Shown here in pieces: positions 43,521-51,595 of a stretch of 64,000 nucleotides of DNA; the first letter of the stretch is position 1; each line of letters starts with the position of its first letter. The position numbers and the translations under genes are program-made. Location of the stretch: positions 558,001-622,000 of the forward strand of contig NZ_JAPJBQ010000001.1 of NCBI RefSeq assembly GCF_026421305.1. Direction: 5' to 3'. Under the pieces are notes generated by a model. It had not been told where the DNA came from, ran no database searches, and saw nothing but the letters and a program-made list of their open reading frames with translations. The stretch comes from Dyella silvae. Its GTDB lineage: Bacteria; Pseudomonadota; Gammaproteobacteria; Xanthomonadales; Rhodanobacteraceae.

Positions 43521-45665
43521 TCACGGAGTGAAGGCTCGCAGTTCGCGTAGTATGGCACTGAGCCGCACGGCGATCTGCGATTTGGTCGCCGCGGCCGTAC
43601 CTGCCTGTTGATAGAGATTAACGTTGTCCGGAATCTTCTCCAGGATCGTGTAGAAATCTTGTGCCTTGCCCGTGCGCAAGAGGCTGATTCCGGTTTTATC
43701 TCTGATCTCATTCTTGATCGCGAGCAACTTATCGCCATCGGCATGCGCGGTACCCAGTTCAGCGCGTATGGCGACAATGGATGTCGGTGCCTGGTTACCT
43801 CTGGTCAATCGTGCCCTTCCGTTCCAATTCGCGGAATTGGCGACCACGGTCAATCGGGCCATCAATGCAGGAAGGGAGTCGATGGCCGTGTGCATATCGT
43901 CATACCGCGTCAGCGGGTTATAGGCAAAAGCCGCCCCTCCCAAATTCACCCCGAAATGCTCCCTGAAATCCATGATTTCGTGCAGGGTGTGATAAGGAAG
44001 CGAGCGGTGGTCGTAATCCTTGCGCCAGAATGCCATGATCGAATGCGCGACAGCGGTAATTTCGTCTTGCGTCGCGTTGGCCTGTTCGGCCAAGCGCATC
44101 ATGCGTGCGGCGGTGTAGGAGTGCCGCGCCCACATGGGGATCTGGTGAGTTCGCGCATAGATATAGCTCGGGTGTGTCTCCTCATCGGATGCTCTGATTT
44201 GAGCGCCGCCCAGGTTCGGTATGAGTTCGCGCGCAAGGGGATTGCGTGGGATAACTGTGCTCTGCGGTCGAACATAAGCAGCCCTGCCAGCAAGCGTCGT
44301 ACCCTGGAAGGCGTTGAATGCGGTGCGTCCACCGCCGGCGCCCTCATTGAGTTGGCCGGCACCGGAAGTACCCGTGCCCCCCATGAAATACCGCATGACA
44401 TCATGCAATGTCGCAATCTTGTCGCGCATTGAATAGTTGCCGGGGTTTTGCAGCACGGGATAGTAGCTCGGTGGCACCGGGCGTCCATCCGCGGCCCGTG
44501 TATGGTTGAACCACTTGGCATAATCAGCCCAATGCGCGCCGGGCTGAGTAACCGCACTCAATTCAGCAGCAATATTGGCGCCGGCGCCCAGGCCGCCTAT
44601 CCAGGCATGGATCTTGGTCAACACACTGTCGATGTGATCCTCCACGATGGGGCTGGCGTAGACCTGATGAGCCAGACGCTTTTCCTGGCGGCGGCCTTCT
44701 TTTGAAGAGACCCAGCCGTAAATGGCCATGGCCAGATCGTGGTAATTCGCGTAGACACGCGCTTGTTGTTTGCGCCCGAATTGGGCATTTTGACTATCGG
44801 GAGGCCCTGCTCCCTGATTGTCTTCAATCCATTTCTTTACTTGCCGCGTAACCAGGCCGTTGGCATCTGCCTGGATCAATTGATAAGCGTTGTTTTCCAG
44901 TGATCCAACCGGAAAAAGGGCCGGCCTCACCGCATCCTCCATATCGTCCTTGACGCGCTGGGTCCTGGCATCAAGGTCGGCGCCGACGTGTCTTACGTCA
45001 TAGGTATGATCCTCGACGCCGACTTTCAGGTAGCGCTGAACGATCCGTTTCTGAGCGATGTGCTGCCGAGCGCCGACGCCGCGACTGGTGCGGCTCCCGT
45101 CACTTTCCTTCTTGTACTGTAAGGCACGCTCCCCCATGGCATCGGCTTCGCGCTCCAGCGATGGATCGTCGTTGATGTGCACGCCACCGGCGCTCATAGT
45201 CGGCTTCACGCGGCCCATGCTTTGCTGCACGACATGCCACGCCTCGTGCGGCAAATGCCTTTCCTGGCCGGTCGCGAGATGAATATCCGTTCCCTGTGCA
45301 TAGGCATGCGCCTGCAACTGATGTGGCTTGTTCGAGTTGTAGTGCACCTTTACGCCGTCCATCGAGTAGCCGGAAAGCGTCTCGATGCCGGACTTGAGCG
45401 CGTCCGGCAGGCCTGTATGGTTTTCTTTATCTTGAATGACAGGGCCTGCGCGGCCAGGCGCATCATCCGCCATGAGCTGAACTCTTCGCGCTTCGCCCGC
45501 CTGGGGGCCGATGCTCGCCATCTGCTGCAGCTTTCTTTGCGCCGCAGAAGTGGATCGGTTATCGGCACACTGAAGCGGCGCGGTGACGGCGCACCCCTGA
45601 ACTACCTTGTCTGCAGCTGGCTGGCTATCAGCGTTCTCGCGAGCCGCGTCTGCGTGAATCTTCAT
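43521..45665 (-). CDS. DUF4157 (eCIS core domain) protein, probable injection-system cargo
   Basis: A 714-residue protein with an N-terminal low-complexity leader, then a DUF4157 domain (about 85-180): LPDALKSGIETLSGYSMDGVKVHYNSNKPHQLQAHAYAQGTDIHLA, HEAWHVVQQSMGRVKPT with the HExxH-like Zn motif at 140-144, and INDDPSLEREADAMG. DUF4157 marks proteins genetically tied to extracellular contractile injection systems and is found in many toxins loaded by them. The remaining 520 residues match nothing I know; there is a His-rich stretch (HSIMAFWRKDYDHRSLPYHTLHEIMDF) that could be an active site. No signal peptide, as expected for tube cargo. Last gene of the eCIS run. Confidence 0.85.
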   Translation of the reverse strand: MKIHADAARENADSQPAADKVVQGCAVTAPLQCADNRSTSAAQRKLQQMASIGPQAGEARRVQLMADDAPGRAGPVIQDKENHTGLPDALKSGIETLSGYSMDGVKVHYNSNKPHQLQAHAYAQGTDIHLATGQERHLPHEAWHVVQQSMGRVKPTMSAGGVHINDDPSLEREADAMGERALQYKKESDGSRTSRGVGARQHIAQKRIVQRYLKVGVEDHTYDVRHVGADLDARTQRVKDDMEDAVRPALFPVGSLENNAYQLIQADANGLVTRQVKKWIEDNQGAGPPDSQNAQFGRKQQARVYANYHDLAMAIYGWVSSKEGRRQEKRLAHQVYASPIVEDHIDSVLTKIHAWIGGLGAGANIAAELSAVTQPGAHWADYAKWFNHTRAADGRPVPPSYYPVLQNPGNYSMRDKIATLHDVMRYFMGGTGTSGAGQLNEGAGGGRTAFNAFQGTTLAGRAAYVRPQSTVIPRNPLARELIPNLGGAQIRASDEETHPSYIYARTHQIPMWARHSYTAARMMRLAEQANATQDEITAVAHSIMAFWRKDYDHRSLPYHTLHEIMDFREHFGVNLGGAAFAYNPLTRYDDMHTAIDSLPALMARLTVVANSANWNGRARLTRGNQAPTSIVAIRAELGTAHADGDKLLAIKNEIRDKTGISLLRTGKAQDFYTILEKIPDNVNLYQQAGTAAATKSQIAVRLSAILRELRAFTP

Positions 45666-45833
45666 GTTCGTCGAGTCTCCCCAGCGCCATATCAGTGCGT
45701 TAAATCATCGGCCGCCCAGGTGGCATCGCAAGATGTCAGCGCCATCAAGGCATTCCATCGTGCGCACCGCCCTCGTTTCGTCACTTGCCCTTCCTATTCT
45801 TCGGTGGCGACGCCTTCGCCTTGCCATCGCCTT

Positions 45834-45971
45834 TCAGCTGCGCGATATGCGCCGCCTCCCCGCCTGCCTTGGCGTACTGGCAACTTTTCGCTGCATCACG
45901 CCAACGCCTTCGCTCTGCCCGGCCGCTGGCCCGAAGCCCTGTCTGGCTTGCGTCACCTTTTGCGCTTTCAT
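45834..45971 (-). CDS. Possible small ORF coupled to the He_PIG/GH18-like gene
   Basis: A 45-residue frame (MKAQKVTQARQGFGPAAGQS...) begins with an ATGA overlap with the stop of the 810-residue gene and has GGAG 5 bases upstream, so it should be translated. The C-terminal part is Arg-rich and unlike a protein. In the next frame the same DNA reads DAAKSCQYAKAGGEAAHIAQLKGDGKAKASPPKNRKGK before a stop at 45784, which looks better. Either a frameshift (real or sequencing) or a programmed shift may join the two. Low confidence. Confidence 0.35.
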   Translation of the reverse strand: MKAQKVTQARQGFGPAAGQSEGVGVMQRKVASTPRQAGRRRISRS

Positions 45972-48400
45972 GGTTTCTCCACGCGTGGTTTGAGCATGTG
46001 ATAGCCGATGATGGCGATCAGTACGATCAGCAACAGTCCAAGCAATGCGTTGCCCTGGCGAAGCTGGCTGAGTCTGGGGTCTCCGACCAGCAATAGCGCA
46101 CCAAGAATCAGGAACGCGATAGCGCCGAGCAACAGACCGAGCGGGTACACCAGACCCACTTGCCTGAAGCGGCAGCTGGACTGGTAGATCACAAAGGCAA
46201 CCAGCCATATCAGCAGCAGCCCTTCGGCCGCCACGCGTAGCGGCCAGCGGTACTCGCAGATCCACGCGTTCAACTGTTCGGCCCGCGGGATGCGCTGAAG
46301 GAAGCTGGCGCGGATGCGCCCAGCGGTCATCTTCCCTGCGGGCTCATCCAGGCTCGGCACTGCCCAGAAGCCGGCGCCGCCGAAATTATCGGAGGCATAC
46401 GCGAGATCCTCGAACAGTTCCGGCTCGGCGGAAGCACCGGTAGAGAGTATGGGAATGACCCGGTGCAGCAAGATCCGGCATTCCTCTTCATCAATTTTCT
46501 TGTCCCCATCGATCATGGAAAGCACTTTGCGCATACCTCGCTCCGTCGGCTGCCTGAGCAGCACGAGGTAACGAAGGGTGAGATTGGTGCTGCTTCGCGC
46601 GCGGGCGTTCTCGCTGGCGACGTTGCCACCGCGCGGATCAACCGATTCGGCCAGCCGCAGGTAATCGGTCATTCGCTCGACCTGCCAGACGCTACCTTGT
46701 GCTGTCAGATCCTCGTCTCGCACGACGATGTTGAGCACGTAACGGCGGTCGCGGCGGCGCAGCTCGTCGATCAGCTCCCGGATCTGCTTGTCGAGATAGC
46801 GCTTGAATGCCGGGCGCACATCATCGTCCGTCGGTATTTTGTCGAGATATAACGTGAGCCCGTTGCCATAGCGCTCAACCTCGGCAAAGCCCGGCACCCA
46901 GGCATGGCTGCGTGACGCAAGATCATCGAGCGGCGTGTCGATGAACTTCGCAGCCTGCACGGCCAGCCGTTGAGTCATGGCGGTGATTTCGTCGTCGGTG
47001 GCGCTCTTCAGAAAGCGCCAATCGTTGTGATAGAGCGTGTAATCCAGCGCAGTGCGATGGCTATGCGCTTCACGGATGAAGTCAGTACTCTGCTGCGCCT
47101 TCCAAGTCGGCTCGACCAGATCGCCGTTGTCCCGGAACCATAGCGCAAACACATTGATGCGCGAGATCAGGCTGAAATCCAAAGGCACGGGTTTGTCTGC
47201 GTTGTGCCAGTAGGGGTAGAACCCATAGGTCTCACCGGAGAGCTGGCGTACGCAACCGCAACCTTTACCACTCCACAGAGGTGCCGGCGGCTGGAGCAGC
47301 GAATGCGATCGTCTGGCCTTCGCGATGAGCAGATCGCGCATCGCCCGACTCATCAGCCATTGAGGTAGCTCTTTCCATGGCAGCGGATTGGATGGTGTGT
47401 TGACGACCTTCTCCGGAAGGTCATCCCATTTCGGCGGACAACCGCTCTCCTCGTCCACAGGCGCTGCCAGCTTGTTCTTGTTCGCGGTGGCGGTGATCAG
47501 GTCCGCCGAGAATCGGCAGAGACGGGTATCGAGCGCCGCCTTGAACAACTCCTCCCCTGGATACTCCACGTCGAGCAGCGGCTTCAGCAGACGCTGGAAC
47601 TGTGCATTGACGTCGGCTTCGATGGTTTCGTCTACAGGCTGATCGACGTCGTTGACCGGTGGGTGCTGCTGAGCAGGGTCGTCATTGGAAGCATCGTCTT
47701 TGCCAGTGTCGTCCTTGCCAACGTCGTCCTTACCGTCCGTGGCATTCGCACTGATATCGACAGGCGTGGCATCGACTGTCATCTGCTTGAGCTCGATGAG
47801 CACGTCCTTGTCTTTGAATATGTCGGCGGTGAGCATGTACACATCCACCGCTGATTCGGACGGGAACGGTGCTGCCAGGGTGTCGGTCAGCGGTAGCGTG
47901 GTCAGCGACTTGGGCGCGGGCGGTTCCTTTGGCGTTGGCGGCGGCGCGGGTGGCTCGGGCGGTTTCGGTTTCGGCGCGGGTTTGGGCACAGGCTGCGGCG
48001 AGGGCTGCCACGGCGCCACGATGGACAACTTGTACGTCTGCTGAGCCGTGCAGTCATGTTGATCACGCACACCCGCCACGAACACGGTGATCAATGGCAG
48101 TGGACTCGGCTCACCGGACAGTTCACCTGCAGGGCTGACGGTGAACCCCGGTGGCAAGCTGCCGGCATGGTAGGTATACGGCGGCTCACCCCCGGTGGCG
48201 TGCAAGGTGTACTGGTACGGCTGGCCGACCGTGCCAGAGGGCAAAGTCACCACGCCACTGCCAAGCCGCAGCAACTGCATGTCGGCACACGATGCCGCTT
48301 TTGCCACCCAGGGCATGCACCCCAAAAGCATCAGCGCTGCGCAGCCCGCGTATAGGACGGCCTGCCGCAAGGCAGCGAGAAGATGCACGCGCGGCCTCAT
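45968..48400 (-). CDS. Exported, membrane-anchored protein with He_PIG and GH18-like domains, part of the eCIS run
   Basis: An 810-residue protein: signal peptide (about 1-36, ending VAKAAS), a He_PIG/Ig-like domain (45-128, with GEPPYTYHAGSLPPGFTVSPAGELSGEP), a Pro/Lys-rich linker (131-165), an acidic KDD-repeat segment (222-245), a region resembling a GH18 barrel (about 391-685, starting TYGFYPYW...DFSLISRINVFAL and ending FGGAGFWAVPSLDEP), and three membrane helices at 723-800. The GH18 catalytic DxxDxDxE is not visible; the corresponding strand reads NGLTLYLDKI, so chitinase activity is doubtful. It overlaps the ATPase gene by ATGA. Role unknown; perhaps binding or anchoring the particle at the producer envelope. 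Confidence 0.65.
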   Translation of the reverse strand: MRPRVHLLAALRQAVLYAGCAALMLLGCMPWVAKAASCADMQLLRLGSGVVTLPSGTVGQPYQYTLHATGGEPPYTYHAGSLPPGFTVSPAGELSGEPSPLPLITVFVAGVRDQHDCTAQQTYKLSIVAPWQPSPQPVPKPAPKPKPPEPPAPPPTPKEPPAPKSLTTLPLTDTLAAPFPSESAVDVYMLTADIFKDKDVLIELKQMTVDATPVDISANATDGKDDVGKDDTGKDDASNDDPAQQHPPVNDVDQPVDETIEADVNAQFQRLLKPLLDVEYPGEELFKAALDTRLCRFSADLITATANKNKLAAPVDEESGCPPKWDDLPEKVVNTPSNPLPWKELPQWLMSRAMRDLLIAKARRSHSLLQPPAPLWSGKGCGCVRQLSGETYGFYPYWHNADKPVPLDFSLISRINVFALWFRDNGDLVEPTWKAQQSTDFIREAHSHRTALDYTLYHNDWRFLKSATDDEITAMTQRLAVQAAKFIDTPLDDLASRSHAWVPGFAEVERYGNGLTLYLDKIPTDDDVRPAFKRYLDKQIRELIDELRRRDRRYVLNIVVRDEDLTAQGSVWQVERMTDYLRLAESVDPRGGNVASENARARSSTNLTLRYLVLLRQPTERGMRKVLSMIDGDKKIDEEECRILLHRVIPILSTGASAEPELFEDLAYASDNFGGAGFWAVPSLDEPAGKMTAGRIRASFLQRIPRAEQLNAWICEYRWPLRVAAEGLLLIWLVAFVIYQSSCRFRQVGLVYPLGLLLGAIAFLILGALLLVGDPRLSQLRQGNALLGLLLIVLIAIIGYHMLKPRVEKP

Positions 48401-49758
48401 CCCACGGTCCTCCCTTCCTTGCCAAGCTCCTTGGCCAACGCGCTGCGCAGGTGCGCGGCGCCGATTTGCGTTGCACCGCTGCGTGCCGCCTGCAACACCG
48501 CGAAGCGCAACACATTCACGATCGCACCACCCGATAGCACATGCTGTTCCGCCATCGCCTCCAGATCGACGCCGGGTGCCACACGCCCGGCTTGCGGCAG
48601 CAGGCCGCGCCAGAGCCGCAAACGCTGCTCTGCATCCGGCATCGGGAAATACACCATCGACTGAAAGCGGCGTGAAAACGCCTCGTCGATATTGCCGCGG
48701 AGGTTGCTGGCAAGGATCACTACGCCGGGAAAATCTTCCACGCGCTGCAGCAGGTAGGCGATTTCCTGGTTGGCATGCCGATCGTTGCTGCTCTGTACGG
48801 CGGCGCGCTTCCCAAACAACGCATCGGCTTCATCAAAGAACAAGATCCATCGCCGGTTTTGCGCTTGATCGAACACGCGCGCCAGGTTTTTTTCGGTTTC
48901 ACCGATGTATTTGGATACCACCATCGACAGGTCGATGCGGTAGACATCCACGCCAACGCTTTGCCCCAACAGCGTCGCCGTCAGCGTTTTGCCGGTGCCG
49001 GGCGGGCCGTAGAACAAGCTGCGATAGCCGGGCTTGACCGCACGAGTCAGACCCCAGTCGTGCATCAGGTCGGCGCCCTGTCGCATCCAGGTCTGAATGA
49101 CCATGATCTCGTCCATGACGTCGGGCGTAAGCACCAGATCCGACCAGTCCAGGTCGGTGGTGATGCGCTTGGCCGGGAACTGGATGTTGTAGTCGGGCTT
49201 GTGCCACACGCCCGTCTGCAGGCGCTGCAGCGTTTCGGCACCTACATTCAGCGCACCACTAAGCTGTGGCTCATTGCCGGTCGCCTCGCAATCGAGGCGA
49301 AGAATGTCGCGCGCGATAAAGGGATGCAGGGCATCGAACAGATCCAGCAGCGCGATGCGTCCGGCCAGATGCTCTCCGGCAACGAGAAACGCCGCGGTCT
49401 CGCCGGTGGGGAGAAAACCGCCGTGACGCTGCGCTTTCCAGCCACCGAATTCGGTGAAGCCACGATCGAGGTTCTGATTGCGCACAAACAACAGATCAAG
49501 GGCGCCGGGGCGCAAATGAGGGGCCAACGCCAACGCCAGCACGGCGCGCTCAGCCGGCTTCAGGCCGAGTTCGTCCACCAGCTCAGCCAGTGCACTTCCT
49601 GCTGGCAGCGGCGGCGGCGGCGGCGCGGCCTCGAAGCCCTCCGGGTGCTGCTGAAAGTGCTGCTCCAGCCGCAGATTGAGCACGGCACCCAGCCAGTCGA
49701 GTTCCCGGCTCAGGGCTGTCGCGTGCAACGCGTAGCGATCGTCAACGCCAGTCGACAT
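48397..49758 (-). CDS. eCIS AAA+ ATPase (Afp15/PVC15-like)
   Basis: A 453-residue AAA+ protein with a distinct N-terminal domain (about 1-200) and one ATPase module: Walker A GPPGTGKT at 251-258, Walker B WILFFDEADALFGKR near 304-317, sensor-1 VVILASNLRGN, arginine-finger region AFSRRFQ. The family is encoded in almost all eCIS loci and is thought to help assembly or cargo loading. It overlaps the tape-measure gene by 17 bases and the next gene by ATGA. The start ATG 49758 is the first in frame. Confidence 0.92.
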   Translation of the reverse strand: MSTGVDDRYALHATALSRELDWLGAVLNLRLEQHFQQHPEGFEAAPPPPPLPAGSALAELVDELGLKPAERAVLALALAPHLRPGALDLLFVRNQNLDRGFTEFGGWKAQRHGGFLPTGETAAFLVAGEHLAGRIALLDLFDALHPFIARDILRLDCEATGNEPQLSGALNVGAETLQRLQTGVWHKPDYNIQFPAKRITTDLDWSDLVLTPDVMDEIMVIQTWMRQGADLMHDWGLTRAVKPGYRSLFYGPPGTGKTLTATLLGQSVGVDVYRIDLSMVVSKYIGETEKNLARVFDQAQNRRWILFFDEADALFGKRAAVQSSNDRHANQEIAYLLQRVEDFPGVVILASNLRGNIDEAFSRRFQSMVYFPMPDAEQRLRLWRGLLPQAGRVAPGVDLEAMAEQHVLSGGAIVNVLRFAVLQAARSGATQIGAAHLRSALAKELGKEGRTVG

Positions 49759-51595
49759 GAATCGCCCCTTTCATCCACGGCAACTTGATGGTTCCGTACC
49801 CCCACGGCAACCGGTCCAGCAGCAGATCGAACGGGCCGGGCTGTACTTTCAGACGCCAGTGCTCGCCCTCGTACGCATCGTGCTCGACCAGCCGCCCAAT
49901 GCGGCGCAAAAAGGTCTGGCGCAACCCATCCGGCGACGTGCTGCCCAGTGCATGCCAATGCGTAATCACCGCCTGCAGAAGACTGTCGAGCGCTGGCTTG
50001 ATGGCATCGGGCAGCTCGCCGGGTGGCACAGGCTCTTCCACGGGCACGCCGCATAACAGCTTGTTGAGCACCCATTCGTGCTCTTCGGTATCGGTGTGCC
50101 CGTCGCTCAGGTACACCAGGCAATGCACGGCGCGATGGCGGGCGCGTTCGTCCAGAAACGCATCACCCTTTAGCAGGCCGAGCATGTCGAACAGCCTCGG
50201 CGTGTAGTTGGCGAGCAGCACTAGCCCGGCATTGGCGATGTAGATCGCCTCGTTGTCCGGATGATCATCAGCGGGCGACACCGTGCCATCGCTATTGCGG
50301 TTATGCCGGACTTTCGGCCGTTCGCGCTGCGTTGCCGACCCGCTTGCGGACGGTGATGCGGTGGGGTCGCCAAAATTTTGTGTGACGTGCCCCGCGTCCT
50401 CGTCTGCCAATGCGCGCAAGGCACTGTTCCATACCTGCTGCCAGGCAACGTGATCCTGCGGCACTCGCTCAGTCTCGCTGAGGTGGGCCAGGCTGTAGTC
50501 CATCAGGTAGATCTGCAGATCTGACAAGCCCAGGCCTGCCTCCCGCACAACCGGATCCGACTGATGTGCGAGCGCGAATTGGCGCAACGATTCGTGCCAG
50601 GCGGCAGGAAGCAGCATGTGGTCACTGCCACCATCGGACGTACCCACGCCATCGGCAGATGCTTGCGATCGGCGAAGATGGTGGTGGCGTGCTTCGGGAT
50701 CCTGCCCAAGCAGGCGCGACTGCACGCCAAGCAGTAAACTTCGCTGTAAACCGCTGGTCGCCCACGCCGGCGATGCCAGGTCCAGCGAGACACCCAGTCG
50801 TGATGGTTCGTTGGCGCCTAAGTGAGCCAGCAAGCTACTGCCCAATGTGGCGAGCAATCGCTGTATTCGCGCTACGCCCAACGTACTGCCGCCCTGCCCC
50901 CACAACGCCTGCAGACCCGCGACACGCCAAGCCTGCTTTACACGGGCGAGCTGGTACGCACTCAGCCGACCTTGCGCGCGCAAAGGTTCCAGCACCGTGT
51001 CATCAAGCAGTTCAAGCGCATGCGCGAGTTCGCCGTGACGCAACACCAGTAGGGCATGCAAGCCGTGGCACGGGGTGATGTGACTCAGCCGACTCAGGGT
51101 GCGATCGGCATGGGGCAAACGCAGAAGCGCCGGCCACAGGCGCGGGCCGATCTGCTTGGTCAAACGAGCCAGCCAGTCGGCCATGCCGCTGCTGGTGAGC
51201 GGCGGCATGGACCAGTGCAGTCGCCCGTGTTCGAGGTAATACAGGAAATGATCGAGCTCGCGATCTTCTGCGCGGCTGACGGTCTGTGTGATCTGATCGT
51301 TGCGTGGACCGTCCACGCCATCCTGTCGCAAGCGCCGCAGCGCGGTATCCAGGGCGAGTTCCAGCAGCCGCGCCCATCCGTCGGCGTCGGTATCGGCAGG
51401 AACCTGGCCAAGATCGATCTCCAGCTGGTCGATGCGCCACACTTCGCCGCGCACCGATAGTCTGTCGAGTACGGTCTCGAGCATCCGAGCGCCGGGGCCG
51501 TGCAAAAAATCGCTCATGCTCTGCTGGGCCAGCACGGGCTGTCGTTCGGTGCTGTGGCAAGTCCACTGCAGGGTTTCGATCACATGACGACTCAT
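49742..51595 (-). CDS. CIS tape-measure protein (Afp14-like, CIS_TMP family)
   Basis: A 617-residue protein. The N-terminus (MSRHVIETLQWTCHSTERQPVLAQQSMSDFLHGPGARMLETVLDRLS...IDQLEIDLGQVP) and C-terminus (NEAIYIANAGLVLLANYTPRLFDMLGLL ... EHEWVLNKLLCGVPVEEPVPPGELPD ... LLQAVITHWHALGSTSPDGLRQTFLRRIGRL ... FDLLLDRLPWGYGTIKLPWMKGAIHVDW) are the two family hallmarks. The middle is helical and sets particle length in related systems. It seems shorter than Afp14/PVC14 (near 1000 residues as I recall). ATG 51595 overlaps the upstream stop by ATGA. Confidence 0.9.
   Translation of the reverse strand: MSRHVIETLQWTCHSTERQPVLAQQSMSDFLHGPGARMLETVLDRLSVRGEVWRIDQLEIDLGQVPADTDADGWARLLELALDTALRRLRQDGVDGPRNDQITQTVSRAEDRELDHFLYYLEHGRLHWSMPPLTSSGMADWLARLTKQIGPRLWPALLRLPHADRTLSRLSHITPCHGLHALLVLRHGELAHALELLDDTVLEPLRAQGRLSAYQLARVKQAWRVAGLQALWGQGGSTLGVARIQRLLATLGSSLLAHLGANEPSRLGVSLDLASPAWATSGLQRSLLLGVQSRLLGQDPEARHHHLRRSQASADGVGTSDGGSDHMLLPAAWHESLRQFALAHQSDPVVREAGLGLSDLQIYLMDYSLAHLSETERVPQDHVAWQQVWNSALRALADEDAGHVTQNFGDPTASPSASGSATQRERPKVRHNRNSDGTVSPADDHPDNEAIYIANAGLVLLANYTPRLFDMLGLLKGDAFLDERARHRAVHCLVYLSDGHTDTEEHEWVLNKLLCGVPVEEPVPPGELPDAIKPALDSLLQAVITHWHALGSTSPDGLRQTFLRRIGRLVEHDAYEGEHWRLKVQPGPFDLLLDRLPWGYGTIKLPWMKGAIHVDWR

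Noticed and set aside
45968-48400. Active chitinase
   Set aside because: The DxxDxDxE catalytic motif of GH18 is not visible at the expected strand (NGLTLYLDKI).
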